A stretch of 64,000 nt of DNA from G963662905 sp963676415 (GCA_963676415.1 OY781097.1:372001-436000), one strand, 5' to 3'. Shown: positions 17,201 to 25,241, counted from the first letter of the stretch. The notes: generated by a model not told the origin, from the letters alone. A program made the numbers and translations.

Positions 17201-17328
17201 GCATGCTCTCTGCCGGCGATCATCCCATTGCGCTCCATTCAGAAAGCATTCCTGAAGGTTTATATTTCCTGATGCTGGAAACGGCTTCGGGAAAGAGGAC
17301 CGTAGAAAAAGTGCTTGTTGTGAAGTAG
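14293..17328 (+). CDS. Secreted peptidylarginine deiminase (PPAD-like) with P-domain and T9SS signal
   Basis: A 1011-residue secreted protein. Signal peptide 1-21 (ending LMQAQT). The catalytic deiminase domain (about 55-375) conserves the expected residues: Asp135 (WTRDYGPW), His241 and Asp243 (DHIDCWGK), Asn302 (PYSNSLIL) and Cys351 (DALHCRTHE). Arg157 and Arg159 (YNRPRP) match by position the two PPAD arginines that hold the C-terminal carboxylate of the peptide substrate. Then come an Ig-like domain (about 380-465), a proprotein-convertase P-domain-like segment (about 510-635), two beta-sandwich repeats and a T9SS type A sorting domain (last ~80). The enzyme should convert peptidyl-arginine to citrulline and ammonia outside the cell. 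An agmatine deiminase is the alternative, but export argues against it. Confidence 0.85.
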   Translation: MNKFYASLLLVFLLPLLMQAQTEKYQSTSKLKHHMTDEEAKMRHLIGRDFTPTDPPPAPVQSIAEFAPQKGVLVRYPFGIPIALIKELSMGDQVTTIVADQIEENTVVSQYQSNGVNMDNCNFLHAPTDSYWTRDYGPWFILDGNNEIAIVDFPYNRPRPNDDNLPGFVADMMDVPMYGMDLIHTGGNWMCDGMGEGASTDLVWQENPTLSQQQVDNLVDDYLGVTDYHVVDDPNNTYIDHIDCWGKFLDVDKILIRAVPSSHPQYADLEDMAAYWAEQICSYGYNFNVIRVYAPDDQPYSNSLILNNKVYVPITNSQWDDDALQTYEEAMPGYTVNGFYGSWESTDALHCRTHEMADKEMLYMYHQVVYGEIPQGEPIDIECTIKALSGQSLKPDSVLVFYQVNGGSWQTTALTSAGNDQYTATIPQASNGSTVRYYLYAADESGRTTRHPFIGAADPHEFSIGAPTYPTIAVTPFMINRTCLTGNTCGGEIIVSNMGASELIFTTSIEEDAKDFLRFTLNDTPENWERNTLTEAKSSEVLVESDGQVSSLNVSFDYSVNNYPFENSVWLKAPSGKKARIANGLQNGNYSITADAFKGESMQGRWSLWIEDNYGDGGAQMTDITFSVAAQNQRDNWISVDPANGTVEPEGEMSIDYTLDATNLEEGFYTGRIIIESNDPDTPEFTLSVNFQVVEPSDLKLNPDTIWFSNREDIENGKTFYIANRDIQNHDLLAMNHEGENDVFAWAIDPWTIDLPTYIPKRDSIELTVKPGALDPWPTTTEMAYDSILVTSELSTQKLVIALDPLALYRDVVIAPDTLKFLTEESIYEGRTFTMTNPCPDSLEITNLPYLSEGQMFWIEDYPGENHFWMQASSEEEYLVRAPIAVESMVNIAYDSLMIETEAGMHKIIIQVDLDLIIGIREQEALPEFSINPNPARNIAQIQLNMKSNEHMSLDLYDNKGGFVAHIFDGMLSAGDHPIALHSESIPEGLYFLMLETASGKRTVEKVLVVK

Positions 17329-17351
17329 CTTAAGAATACCTGAAAACACAT

Positions 17352-17399
17352 AAAAAGGGCTTTTCCAATGTTTTGGCATTTTGGGAAAGCCCTTTTTTA
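17352..17399 (+). terminator. Terminator after the deiminase gene
   Basis: A 15-bp stem with one mismatch (17352-17366 with 17382-17396) around a 15-nt loop, ending in a T-run. The A-run on the left makes it usable from either side. Confidence 0.8.
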
Positions 17400-17501
17400 T
17401 TCTAACTTGCTTTATTTATGCTTTAAATTCAAGTCAGATGTGAGTCGTCTAAAGCTGAAGATATAGTCACCTATTTCAAAGCTTTAGCAACGAAGCAGAT
17501 G

Positions 17502-17619
17502 GCCTGATTTAATGCACTGGTAAAATGCAAACAAATTCAATTTCAGGATATACAATTAGTAAACACATAATTATTAGCTGCTTACAATAATATGTTTGCA
17601 TTTTATGAATAAAGCAGGC
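17502..17619. repeat. Long imperfect inverted repeat in a gene-free region
   Basis: TAAAATGCAAACA at 17521-17533 is repeated inverted at 17593-17605, and a second matching block (GCCTGnTTTA) lies outside it at 17502-17511 and near 17610-17619. About 60 bp of A/T-rich sequence lies between the arms. The rest of 17400-17731 holds only the terminator of the next gene. It could be a small RNA hairpin or a decayed short mobile element. Confidence 0.5.
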
Positions 17620-17678
17620 TAAAAACGATCAGAATTATACTTCTTCTTTTCAATTCCAGATTTCTGCGAACACAAAAA

Positions 17679-17706
17679 ATCCCGCATAAAATCAATAATG
17701 CAGGAT
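17679..17706 (-). terminator. Terminator of the Hpt gene
   Basis: ATCCCGCAT at 17679-17687 and ATGCAGGAT at 17698-17706 pair with one mismatch. On the minus strand a T-run follows. It lies 26 bp past the stop codon at 17732. Confidence 0.7.
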
Positions 17707-17731
17707 CTCTTTTGAGCTGTATTCATGAATA

Positions 17732-18103
17732 TTACTCGTACTCTTTTCTAAGTTCTTTGAGTTGTTCATTCGTTGCAGTAGCTGCTTCTTTAAAACGTGC
17801 AAAAACCTCATCCAGATTGCTTTGATCATCGTTTTTGGCTTTCTCGTTTAACTCTGTTGCGATCATATGGGCTTCATGGTCCATAAACTGGCCAATATTC
17901 CCTTTAAGCGGATGAGAAACAGCTTGCAAAGTAACCATATCACGTTCTTTTACTGCGCGTTCAATGATTTCCATTTTTCCATCAAACTCACTGATAAAAA
18001 TATTCATTATTTCGAGCATGAATTCATTGCCATATTCACCATAGGTGGCATCCAGTTCTTGCTTGTTTACCATAGGTTCAGTTTTTGCAGATTGACCATA
18101 CAA
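17732..18103 (-). CDS. Hpt (histidine phosphotransfer) domain protein
   Basis: A 123-residue all-helical protein. The helix LQAVSHPLKGNIGQF carries the phospho-accepting His64 in the S-H-x-L-K-G context of Hpt domains, followed by the expected helix AHMIATELNEKAKNDD. Such proteins relay phosphate between a hybrid kinase and a response regulator. A receptor REC protein (55705-56205) and an orphan kinase (30302) exist in the window but not next to it, so partners are unknown. The start is uncertain: Met11 (18073) is equally possible, since the first ten residues are not conserved-looking. Confidence 0.8.
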   Translation of the reverse strand: MYGQSAKTEPMVNKQELDATYGEYGNEFMLEIMNIFISEFDGKMEIIERAVKERDMVTLQAVSHPLKGNIGQFMDHEAHMIATELNEKAKNDDQSNLDEVFARFKEAATATNEQLKELRKEYE

Positions 18104-18193
18104 TATTACTAAAAATTTAGTACCGAATCAAATTTTGTCCAGATTTTGGGCAGAAATTCTGATTTGGGCATTGTTTTGTCGAGTGGGCTTAGG

Positions 18194-18243
18194 GTATCAA
18201 AAACGTAGGGGCGCGATGTATCGCGCCCCTACGTTTTTGATAC
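18194..18243. repeat. 50-bp perfect palindrome, REP-like
   Basis: Two 24-bp arms (18194-18217 and 18220-18243) are perfectly complementary across a 2-bp centre. The core GTAGGGGCGCGAT with its inverse is G/C-rich in an A/T-rich gap. The GTAGGGGCG...CGCCCCTAC core is the kind of palindrome seen dispersed in many bacterial genomes. It starts three bases past the stop codon of the Cys-rich gene (18247), so it may serve as its terminator or protect its 3' end. Confidence 0.85.
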
Positions 18244-18246
18244 ATT

Positions 18247-18465
18247 TTATTTCCTGTTTTTAACCTGCTCTTGCAGTTCCTTCAATCGTTTGGGGTCGGT
18301 ATCCTTTTTGAGTTCCATCACCGAGCAGGAATCGCAGCCCGTTTTGTGCGCACAGGAATCGCATGGGCTGTCGTCGCGGAAAAACCTTTTGTACACCAGC
18401 CATAATGCAATTGCTGCTGCCACGGCTATAATTATTATACTAATGATTTCCTGGTTTATGTCCAT
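18247..18465 (-). CDS. Small Cys-rich membrane protein (FeoB-associated type)
   Basis: A 72-residue protein with one N-terminal membrane helix (about residues 7-25) and a cytoplasmic Cys cluster PCDSCAHKTGCDSC (five Cys: two CxxC-like pairs plus one), then a charged coiled tail. This layout matches the FeoB-associated Cys-rich membrane protein family, which sits beside iron transporters in many anaerobes. No feoA or feoB is visible here. It overlaps the upstream protease gene by 10 bp, so the two are cotranslated. Confidence 0.75.
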   Translation of the reverse strand: MDINQEIISIIIIAVAAAIALWLVYKRFFRDDSPCDSCAHKTGCDSCSVMELKKDTDPKRLKELQEQVKNRK

Positions 18466-19169
18466 TGAATATCTTTAATAAATGGAAAAACTGTCAGCAC
18501 AACATAAAGGAAGCCTGCTGTGTTCATCAAAAAGAATAATCCTGCCCAAAACAGGGCCGGCAGCCCGCTGATTTGCCTTAAAACCGTTGCATCGCCTGCA
18601 TGTTTTGGTGTTTTCAAAGCAAGTTCCCAGAGATTGCCCGTATCCCGGAAGCCGCTGACAAGCAGTACAAAAGCAAGGAAAACAATATAAAATTCAATAA
18701 TATTTCTGTTGGCATAAACAAGCAAAAGCACATTTATGCTTGTAAAAGCGATCAGCCAAAACAATCCGAACGTATTGCGCACAAAAAGAATGATGCTTAC
18801 AATGCTGATCGCGATCAGTGTATAAAGCGCCATCATTTGGTTAAAATGATTCATCCAAAAGAGCGTTAAAGCGAAAATCAGGGGAAAAGGATATCCGGCC
18901 AGGGCTGTAAGGAAGGAAGCAAACTTGCTTCTGCTGCGGCTGAGCGTATGTCCGGAGCTATCGCGATTTATTTTTATTTCTTCAATTTTTCCATTCAAAA
19001 GCAGGCAGGTCAGTGCATGTCCCAACTCATGGATGAGTGTGTTAAACGGGCCAAATACCATACGTAAAGGCTTATATAGCATTAATACAAGGCTGATGGC
19101 CAGCAAAATATAAAAAAACAAAGCATACTCTAAAGCCGACATTGAGGATTTCTTTATAATTTTAACCAA
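18456..19169 (-). CDS. M50-like membrane metalloprotease
   Basis: A 237-residue membrane protein. The zinc-binding HELGH motif is at His47-His51 inside a hydrophobic region (NTLIHELGHALTCLLL), as in intramembrane (site-2-type) M50B proteases. A further six or so hydrophobic segments follow, and an Asp in KHAGDATVLR near residue 195 could be the third zinc ligand. Substrates are unknown. The start ATG at 19169 lies only 12 bp from the divergent start of the helicase gene, so their promoters overlap. Its 3' end overlaps the Cys-rich gene. Confidence 0.82.
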   Translation of the reverse strand: MVKIIKKSSMSALEYALFFYILLAISLVLMLYKPLRMVFGPFNTLIHELGHALTCLLLNGKIEEIKINRDSSGHTLSRSRSKFASFLTALAGYPFPLIFALTLFWMNHFNQMMALYTLIAISIVSIILFVRNTFGLFWLIAFTSINVLLLVYANRNIIEFYIVFLAFVLLVSGFRDTGNLWELALKTPKHAGDATVLRQISGLPALFWAGLFFLMNTAGFLYVVLTVFPFIKDIQWT

Positions 19170-19181
19170 AATTAGATATTT

Positions 19182-22100
19182 ATGTCATTCAAAATATACA
19201 AGGCATCGGCAGGAAGCGGAAAAACATCAAAATTGGTCTTTGAATACCTCTGCCTCGCATTGGCACACCCCAATAAGTTCAGGAATATTCTGGCCATTAC
19301 TTTCACCAATGATGCAGCCAGGCAGATGAAAAGCCGTATCATCGGGCAGTTGAAGCAAATTATTGCTGTTGCAAATGAAGGTATTGAAGCTGATTATCAA
19401 ACGGCAGATTTGCAAAAAGCCCTGAGACTGGACATCAACAATCTGAGCCTGCGCGCATCACAGCTATTGGATTTGATCCTGCATTATTACGACGAATTTG
19501 CAATCAGCACCATCGACAGCTTTACGCATAAACTGGTCCGTGTTTTTGCCCGCGAACTTGAACTACCGGCCAATTTTGAAACACTGCTCGACACAAAAGA
19601 ACTGATTATGCGTGTTACTGACAGCATACTCGACAAAGTAGGACAGGACAAAGAAGTCACACGCCTTGTGCTACAATTTGTGAAACAGAAATCGGATTCG
19701 GAAAAAAGCTGGAACCCGGAGCGTGAAATTGCCTCTTTTGCAGAAAAATCTCTGGGAGAAGACGCCTTCGAAGCACTGAAATCCATGAGCGGCCTCAGTC
19801 TGTCGGATTTTTTCCGGATGGCCGGTGATATCCAAAAAAACCTGAAAACCACCGAAGGCTATCTCCAAAAAAAAGCAGAAGTTTATTTTGGGATACTGCG
19901 CAAAGGCCAAGTAGATCCCGGAAATATCAGTGGTGGGGCAACAAGAGGTATCAGTGGTAATTTTATAAAATTCACAAAAGGTGATTTTGATAAACTGGAC
20001 AGCCTGCAAACCAAACTTAGCAACCATCTTCAGAAAGGTGATTGGGTCTCAAAAAGCAAATCCGCCGCCATAAAAAAAAGTGTTGAGCTGATCACGCCCG
20101 AACTGGAGGCGTTGGCGAAGGAACTCCTTGAATTTCTCAATAAAAAGCTACCAGAATACATCCTGCTCCTGCAAATCATCAAAAACCTGTATCCGATTGC
20201 TTTGCTGAGCGAAATTCAGGGAATAATGGAAGAAATGCGCCAGGCGGAACAAGCCGTACATATCTCAGAATTTAACAAGCGACTTTCGGGCATCATCAGC
20301 ACCGAACCTATGCCTTTCATTTTTGCACGGCTTGGCGAGTTTTACGAACATTATATGATTGACGAATTTCAGGACACCAGCATTTTGCAATGGCTTAATT
20401 TGCTGCCACTGGTTTCCAATGCTTTGGCAAGTTTTGGCAAAACATCGCTGGTAGTCGGCGACGCCAAGCAGTCCATTTATCGGTTCAGGGCCGGCGAAGT
20501 GGAGCTTTTTAACACCTTGCCTTCCCTACCGGAAAAGCTCAGGACCGGATTTAACGAAGAGCGTGCGCATGTGCTGGAATACAGCTGCACGGAAAAAGAT
20601 AAAATCCTATTAAACCGCAATTTCAGAACCAGCGGAAAAATTGTTGATTTTAACAATGCGTTTTTTTCTTTTTTGCGCGATCATTATCCTATTCTCGACG
20701 AAAACTACAGATCAGTTTATGAAGATGTGATGCAAGATGCTGCCAAAGCCATAGACGCTGGTTTGGTGCAGCTTTCTTTTTATGATGAAGATGCTGATGA
20801 GGCTCATATCCAGATGGATGAAGATTTGATCCGTCAGGTTTATCGCCTGAAAATGGAGCATGGTTTTCAAAACCGTGATATCGCAATTTTAAACCCCAAA
20901 GGCGAATATGTCCGCCGTGCTGCACGTGTATTGATGAGCGGTCTGGACAGTGAAGGGGAAAAGCTTGAAGGGCTTCCGGTCACATCTGCCGATTCGGTGG
21001 AGCTACAAACATCGCCACGCGTGCGCCTGCTGATTCATACGTATCAGTATCTGGCCATGGGACGGCAAAAATATCATGCAGCCATGGTTTTGCTCGATAT
21101 GTTTGACAGTGGACTAATAAAAAAGCGGACTGAGCTGGAACAAGCTGCGGCAGAATTGAAAACCAATGGTTCCACCAACGTCCTGAGCAAGCTAGCGGGA
21201 TTGAAAACAGGGCAAAATGCGTTTTTGCTGCAAGGCTCCTGGTACGAAATTTTTGAGAAACTCAGCGTACATTTTGGCCTGGATCAAAAATCAGACCCTT
21301 TCCTGCGCTTCTTCCTCGATGCCTTACTTGAAATTGCATCGCAGCACATCCGCGAAGCAGAATCCTTTATGCGCTGGTGGGAATTTACCGGTAAAAAGAA
21401 AACTGTTGTGGTCAGCCCCAAAACAGATGCCATTAAAGTGATGACCGTTCACAAAAGCAAAGGGCTTGAATTTCCGGTGGTTATTTTTCCCTATGCCGAT
21501 GTTTCATCGCTGCGGTCGCCCAAAGACCAATGGGTTGAACTGCCCGAAAATTTGGTTCCGGGACTTAAATCAGCAATGCTCAGCTGTGGCAAAGAGAAAA
21601 TCGCCTGTGCACAGCAGGAGAAAACCTGTGATACTGAAAAAGCAAAGATTGCACTGGATTTGCTCAATGTTTTTTATGTGGCGATGACGCGCCCGGAAAA
21701 GGCTTTGTTTATAATGGCAGCAAACAAACCACAGAAAGGAAATACCGGCCAGGGTCTGCACACCTTTTTAAAAGCCTATCTGGAATATACAGAGGATTGG
21801 GATAAGGAACAAAAAATCTATGAATTTGGAAGCCTGCCCAAAAAACATATCCCCAAACCGCAGGGCAAAAAACCTCCACAAACAATTGATGAAGAAACAG
21901 AAAAACAGGCAAACTACAAACTTTGGCATGAAAAAATCAAGCTGAGTTTTCAAAAAGAACACTATTGGCCCGATGAGCTGGTTTCGGCCAGGGAAACAGG
22001 CGTGCTTTTGCATCATCTGCTCAGCCAAATCAACACAATAACTGATGTGCCCCGTCTTTTATCCACATCAAAAAAAATGCTGAAAAAACTGCATGTCGAT

Positions 22101-22418
22101 ATTCCACGGCTTGAAAATACTTTAACAGAACTGCTCCAAAAACCGGAAATAAAAAAAGCTTTTGATGGCAGTGGAACAGTTTTAAATGAGCGGAGCTTTT
22201 TGTCGGCAGGCCATCAACTGCTGCGTCCCGACCGTATGGTACTTTTTGATCATTCCTTTATGATTATCGACTATAAAACAGGGCAACATCAGCCTGATTA
22301 TGAGGAAAAAATGCGTGAATATGCGCAACAGTTTTCCGAACTGAGCGGAATGGCAGCGGCAGGATTATTTTTAGTGTATCTACTGGAAAAACCAGAAGTG
22401 CTGGAGGTGCCGTTTTAA
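19182..22418 (+). CDS. UvrD/Rep-type helicase-nuclease, AddA/RecB-like
   Basis: A 1078-residue superfamily 1 helicase. Walker A ASAGSGKT at 8-15; motif Ia NILAITFTNDAARQMKSR; motif II with YMIDEFQDTS (DEFQDT, about residue 390); VVGDAKQSIYRFRAGE (motif III); and a C-terminal motif VMTVHKSKGLEFPVV. The last ~150 residues end in a PD-(D/E)xK nuclease with LLRPDRMVLF and IIDYKTG. This is the layout of AddA/RecB, which unwinds and degrades DNA ends in double-strand-break repair. The partner nuclease (AddB-like), often adjacent in Bacteroidota, is not in the window. Confidence 0.9.
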   Translation: MSFKIYKASAGSGKTSKLVFEYLCLALAHPNKFRNILAITFTNDAARQMKSRIIGQLKQIIAVANEGIEADYQTADLQKALRLDINNLSLRASQLLDLILHYYDEFAISTIDSFTHKLVRVFARELELPANFETLLDTKELIMRVTDSILDKVGQDKEVTRLVLQFVKQKSDSEKSWNPEREIASFAEKSLGEDAFEALKSMSGLSLSDFFRMAGDIQKNLKTTEGYLQKKAEVYFGILRKGQVDPGNISGGATRGISGNFIKFTKGDFDKLDSLQTKLSNHLQKGDWVSKSKSAAIKKSVELITPELEALAKELLEFLNKKLPEYILLLQIIKNLYPIALLSEIQGIMEEMRQAEQAVHISEFNKRLSGIISTEPMPFIFARLGEFYEHYMIDEFQDTSILQWLNLLPLVSNALASFGKTSLVVGDAKQSIYRFRAGEVELFNTLPSLPEKLRTGFNEERAHVLEYSCTEKDKILLNRNFRTSGKIVDFNNAFFSFLRDHYPILDENYRSVYEDVMQDAAKAIDAGLVQLSFYDEDADEAHIQMDEDLIRQVYRLKMEHGFQNRDIAILNPKGEYVRRAARVLMSGLDSEGEKLEGLPVTSADSVELQTSPRVRLLIHTYQYLAMGRQKYHAAMVLLDMFDSGLIKKRTELEQAAAELKTNGSTNVLSKLAGLKTGQNAFLLQGSWYEIFEKLSVHFGLDQKSDPFLRFFLDALLEIASQHIREAESFMRWWEFTGKKKTVVVSPKTDAIKVMTVHKSKGLEFPVVIFPYADVSSLRSPKDQWVELPENLVPGLKSAMLSCGKEKIACAQQEKTCDTEKAKIALDLLNVFYVAMTRPEKALFIMAANKPQKGNTGQGLHTFLKAYLEYTEDWDKEQKIYEFGSLPKKHIPKPQGKKPPQTIDEETEKQANYKLWHEKIKLSFQKEHYWPDELVSARETGVLLHHLLSQINTITDVPRLLSTSKKMLKKLHVDIPRLENTLTELLQKPEIKKAFDGSGTVLNERSFLSAGHQLLRPDRMVLFDHSFMIIDYKTGQHQPDYEEKMREYAQQFSELSGMAAAGLFLVYLLEKPEVLEVPF

Positions 22419-22580
22419 CCAAAAGCTGCTTTCAAAAAAACAATTAATTGCCCCTCCTTTTGTGGTTTCAGCCAATGAATTCCTATTTTTGGTGATTATG
22501 ACAATCTAAAGGGCTTTTGCCCAAAGGATTTGCATGCTCTATCATGAAATGGAAATTTAACTATAAATATCTAACAATAA

Positions 22581-23696
22581 ATGACTTACAATAAAATCAG
22601 CTTGTTTTTCCTGTTGTGCATTGTCATCAATTTTTTTACATCCTGTCAATCAGGACAGCCGGATAATGACACACTGAAAGCAAAAGCAGCAAAAATGCTG
22701 ATGTTCGGTTTTAGGGGAACAAGTCTGGAAGATGCACCTAAAACAAAGCAATTTCTGAAGAAACATCCTCCGGGAGGAATTATCCTGTTTGATTATGACG
22801 TGCCATCGAAAAGCCGACCAAGAAACATCAGTTCTCCGGAACAGCTCCGTCAATTGACACAATCAATAAAACAGGCTGCATCTGAAAACATACTCATTGC
22901 ATTGGATCAGGAAGGCGGAAAAGTAGCGCGCCTAAAGGAACGGTATGGTTTTCCTGTCTTTCCTTCAGCACAAAAAACTGCGGCTTTGGGCCTGGACAGT
23001 GCCACCTTGATTTACAAGCAAATGGCAGCAGAAATCCACAAAATGGGTTTCAATGTAAATTTTGCCCCTGTGGTGGATTTAAACACCAATCCCCTTTGCC
23101 CGGTGATTGGAAAAATTGAGCGCTCCTATGCAGCCGACCCGGACTCGGTTGCGGCATTTGCAGAAGTATTTATCAATGCCATGAACAATAATGATATTCG
23201 TTCTTGTCTGAAACATTTTCCAGGGCATGGAAGCTCCCTTGCCGATTCGCATTTGGGTTTTACAGACGTTACGGGAAGCTGGCAGGAAGACGAATTGCTG
23301 CCTTACCGCAAATTGATCAAAAACAATGCAGTGGAAGCCATCATGACGGCCCATGTATTTAATAAACGTATTGATTCGGTTTATCCGGCAAGTTTGTCGC
23401 ATGTAACTTTAACAGATATCCTACGTAAGAAACTTGGGTATAAGGGGCTAATCATTTCAGACGATATGGCAATGTCGGCCATAGTTGATCACTACGGTTT
23501 GGAAGAAGCGATTCAAATGGCAGTAAATGCCGGGGTGGATTTATTGATTTTCTCCAATAATGGGAAAATTTATGATCCGGAGCTGCCACAAAAAGCTTTG
23601 GACATCCTTGTTCAATCGGTGAAACAGGGAAAAATCCCTTTATCCCGTGTAGATGATGCAGTACAACGCATTGAGAATTATGGTGGTCAACGATAA
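22581..23696 (+). CDS. Family 3 glycoside hydrolase, NagZ-like beta-N-acetylhexosaminidase, lipoprotein
   Basis: A 371-residue protein. A lipobox (FFTSC, lipidated Cys22) predicts an exported lipoprotein, in contrast to cytosolic NagZ. The catalytic domain shows the GH3 signatures: VALDQEGGKVARLK-like substrate loop (ALDQEGGKVARL), the KHFPGHG motif followed by DSH (Asp/His acid-base dyad of NagZ enzymes), and ISDDMAMSAI with the nucleophile Asp. It probably removes N-acetylglucosamine from peptidoglycan fragments or other glycans outside the inner membrane. No AmpG or amidase neighbour is present. Confidence 0.88.
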   Translation: MTYNKISLFFLLCIVINFFTSCQSGQPDNDTLKAKAAKMLMFGFRGTSLEDAPKTKQFLKKHPPGGIILFDYDVPSKSRPRNISSPEQLRQLTQSIKQAASENILIALDQEGGKVARLKERYGFPVFPSAQKTAALGLDSATLIYKQMAAEIHKMGFNVNFAPVVDLNTNPLCPVIGKIERSYAADPDSVAAFAEVFINAMNNNDIRSCLKHFPGHGSSLADSHLGFTDVTGSWQEDELLPYRKLIKNNAVEAIMTAHVFNKRIDSVYPASLSHVTLTDILRKKLGYKGLIISDDMAMSAIVDHYGLEEAIQMAVNAGVDLLIFSNNGKIYDPELPQKALDILVQSVKQGKIPLSRVDDAVQRIENYGGQR

Positions 23697-23916
23697 AAAT
23701 CCCCTGAAACAGAGCTTAAAGATCATTAAAATGATTCTAAATAAGCTTTTGATGAGGGTTTTTATTGCTCACAGCAGATGGTGGACAATTTACGTTCAAC
23801 GTTTTTAAATCATTGGTATTATGTTATTTATAACTCGAAATACACCAATAAAAAGCAAGCAAACCTTGACTGTATCGGCAAGCGCAAAAAAAAGTTGAAA
23901 AAAAGTTACGTGATAA

Positions 23917-23928
23917 GGGTAACCTTTT
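23917..23928 (+). promoter_or_regulatory. GGGTAACCTTTT motif before the ECF sigma gene
   Basis: A GGGTAACCTTTT dodecamer ends one base before the sigma-factor start codon. The same dodecamer occurs at 30218-30229 upstream of the orphan kinase. It is a candidate target of an ECF sigma factor. Its position directly at the start codon is odd for a promoter. Confidence 0.35.
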
Positions 23929-23929
23929 T

Positions 23930-24511
23930 ATGAAAAAAAGTATTAAAAGAATAGACAGTGGTCGTGAATATTCTGATGAGGATATTCTGGAAGGTATCTT
24001 GACCAACAATCATAAGGTTCTTGAATGGCTCTATAAGCACTATTACTCAATGATTGTTTCTTTGGTAAAAAATTCAGGGGGTAATGTTTCTGATGCGACG
24101 GATATATTTCAGGATGGGATTCTTGCTGTATATCGCAGGCTGAAAAAAGAGCCATTGATATTAACGAGTACCTTCCGAACGTTCTTCTATAAGGTTTGTC
24201 AAAATATTGCATATAAGCATCTGCGCAGCCAGTCAATGTATCTGCATCCGGGCGAATTGCATGAATTTGCAGAAAGCGGCATGGACAAGGAGCATTTGAT
24301 GAAAGATGTACGCTATAGCTTGTATCAAAGATGTTTTCGTGAGCTTTCGACCGATTGTCAGCGGATCATGTTGATGTATTTGACAAAAATACCTGTTAAA
24401 AAAATTGCTACAATACTGGGTATTAGTGTTGCAGCTGTGAAAAAAAGAAAGTATCTTTGTAAAGAGAACCTGATTAATAAGATTAAAGGAGACCATAGGT
24501 ATAAATTTTAG
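23930..24511 (+). CDS. ECF-type RNA polymerase sigma factor
   Basis: A 193-residue sigma-70 family protein with region 2 (about 18-95, DILEGILTNNHKVLEWLYKH, then TDIFQDGILAVYRRL for the -10-binding helix) and region 4 (about 130-185, ending in the helix-turn-helix MLMYLTKIPVKKIATILGIS). Regions 1 and 3 are absent, as in ECF (group 4) sigma factors. The next gene, 4 bp downstream, encodes a membrane protein that looks like its anti-sigma factor. The start must lie before residue 18, so the ATG at 23930 is used. Confidence 0.9.
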   Translation: MKKSIKRIDSGREYSDEDILEGILTNNHKVLEWLYKHYYSMIVSLVKNSGGNVSDATDIFQDGILAVYRRLKKEPLILTSTFRTFFYKVCQNIAYKHLRSQSMYLHPGELHEFAESGMDKEHLMKDVRYSLYQRCFRELSTDCQRIMLMYLTKIPVKKIATILGISVAAVKKRKYLCKENLINKIKGDHRYKF

Positions 24512-24515
24512 CCAA

Positions 24516-25241
24516 ATGAGAAAAAAGAGTGAGCAAATAGAAAAGTACCTCAACGGCGAGCTAAGTCCGGAAGAAAGCTCTGCCTTTGAAAGGGAACTTG
24601 AAGCAGATAAAGCCCTGTTTGGCGAGTATCAGCTTCGAAAGGAAATAAACGAATCCATAATGGATGAACAAGCCCTGCAAATTCAGGACAGCCTGAAGAA
24701 AATCATGACAAAGGAAACTAAAAGCGCACCAGCTTACCAAACGCTTTATAAAGTCGCTGCTGCAATTGTGGGATTTGTTATTGTGAGTGCTGCGGTAATG
24801 TATTTTGTAACGGCCGACAATACGAATCGTTCCACACTTTTCGCCCAGTATTACCAACCCAGCGATGCAGTTATGATTGTTCGGTCGGGCGACACAGAAA
24901 CTGACAATAATCTTATTCAGGGAATGCAAGCTTATGATGACGGTGATTTTGACCGTGCTGTGAAGCTTTTAAATTCAGTAAACGAAAATATTACTGCCAC
25001 ATTTTATGCTGCTTTAAGTTATGTTGAACTTGAAGAATTTGATCAAGCAGAAAGGAAATTTAAAAATATCATCGCCGATGGAGATAACCTTTTTATTGAT
25101 CAGGCCGAATGGTACTCGGCATTGCTTAAATTGAAAACCGGTAAAAAGGACGAAGCACGCAAAGCTTTTATCGACATCTCGAACAGCAATAGTTTTTATA
25201 ATATAAAAGCATCAAGGATTCTTGTCAAATTAACCAACTAA
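24516..25241 (+). CDS. Membrane protein with cytosolic anti-sigma-like domain and extracytoplasmic TPRs
   Basis: A 241-residue single-pass protein. The cytosolic N-terminus (1-75, EKYLNGELSPEESSAFERELEAD) has the helical look of zinc-less anti-sigma domains, the membrane helix is at about 79-98, and the outside part (110-241) carries two or three TPR-like helical hairpins (GMQAYDDGDFDRAVKLL, YVELEEFDQAERKF). It follows the ECF gene by 4 bp, so it is very likely the membrane-bound regulator that holds the sigma factor. Its last four bases overlap the 3' end of the convergent CHAT gene. The domain call is inference from architecture. Confidence 0.72.
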   Translation: MRKKSEQIEKYLNGELSPEESSAFERELEADKALFGEYQLRKEINESIMDEQALQIQDSLKKIMTKETKSAPAYQTLYKVAAAIVGFVIVSAAVMYFVTADNTNRSTLFAQYYQPSDAVMIVRSGDTETDNNLIQGMQAYDDGDFDRAVKLLNSVNENITATFYAALSYVELEEFDQAERKFKNIIADGDNLFIDQAEWYSALLKLKTGKKDEARKAFIDISNSNSFYNIKASRILVKLTN

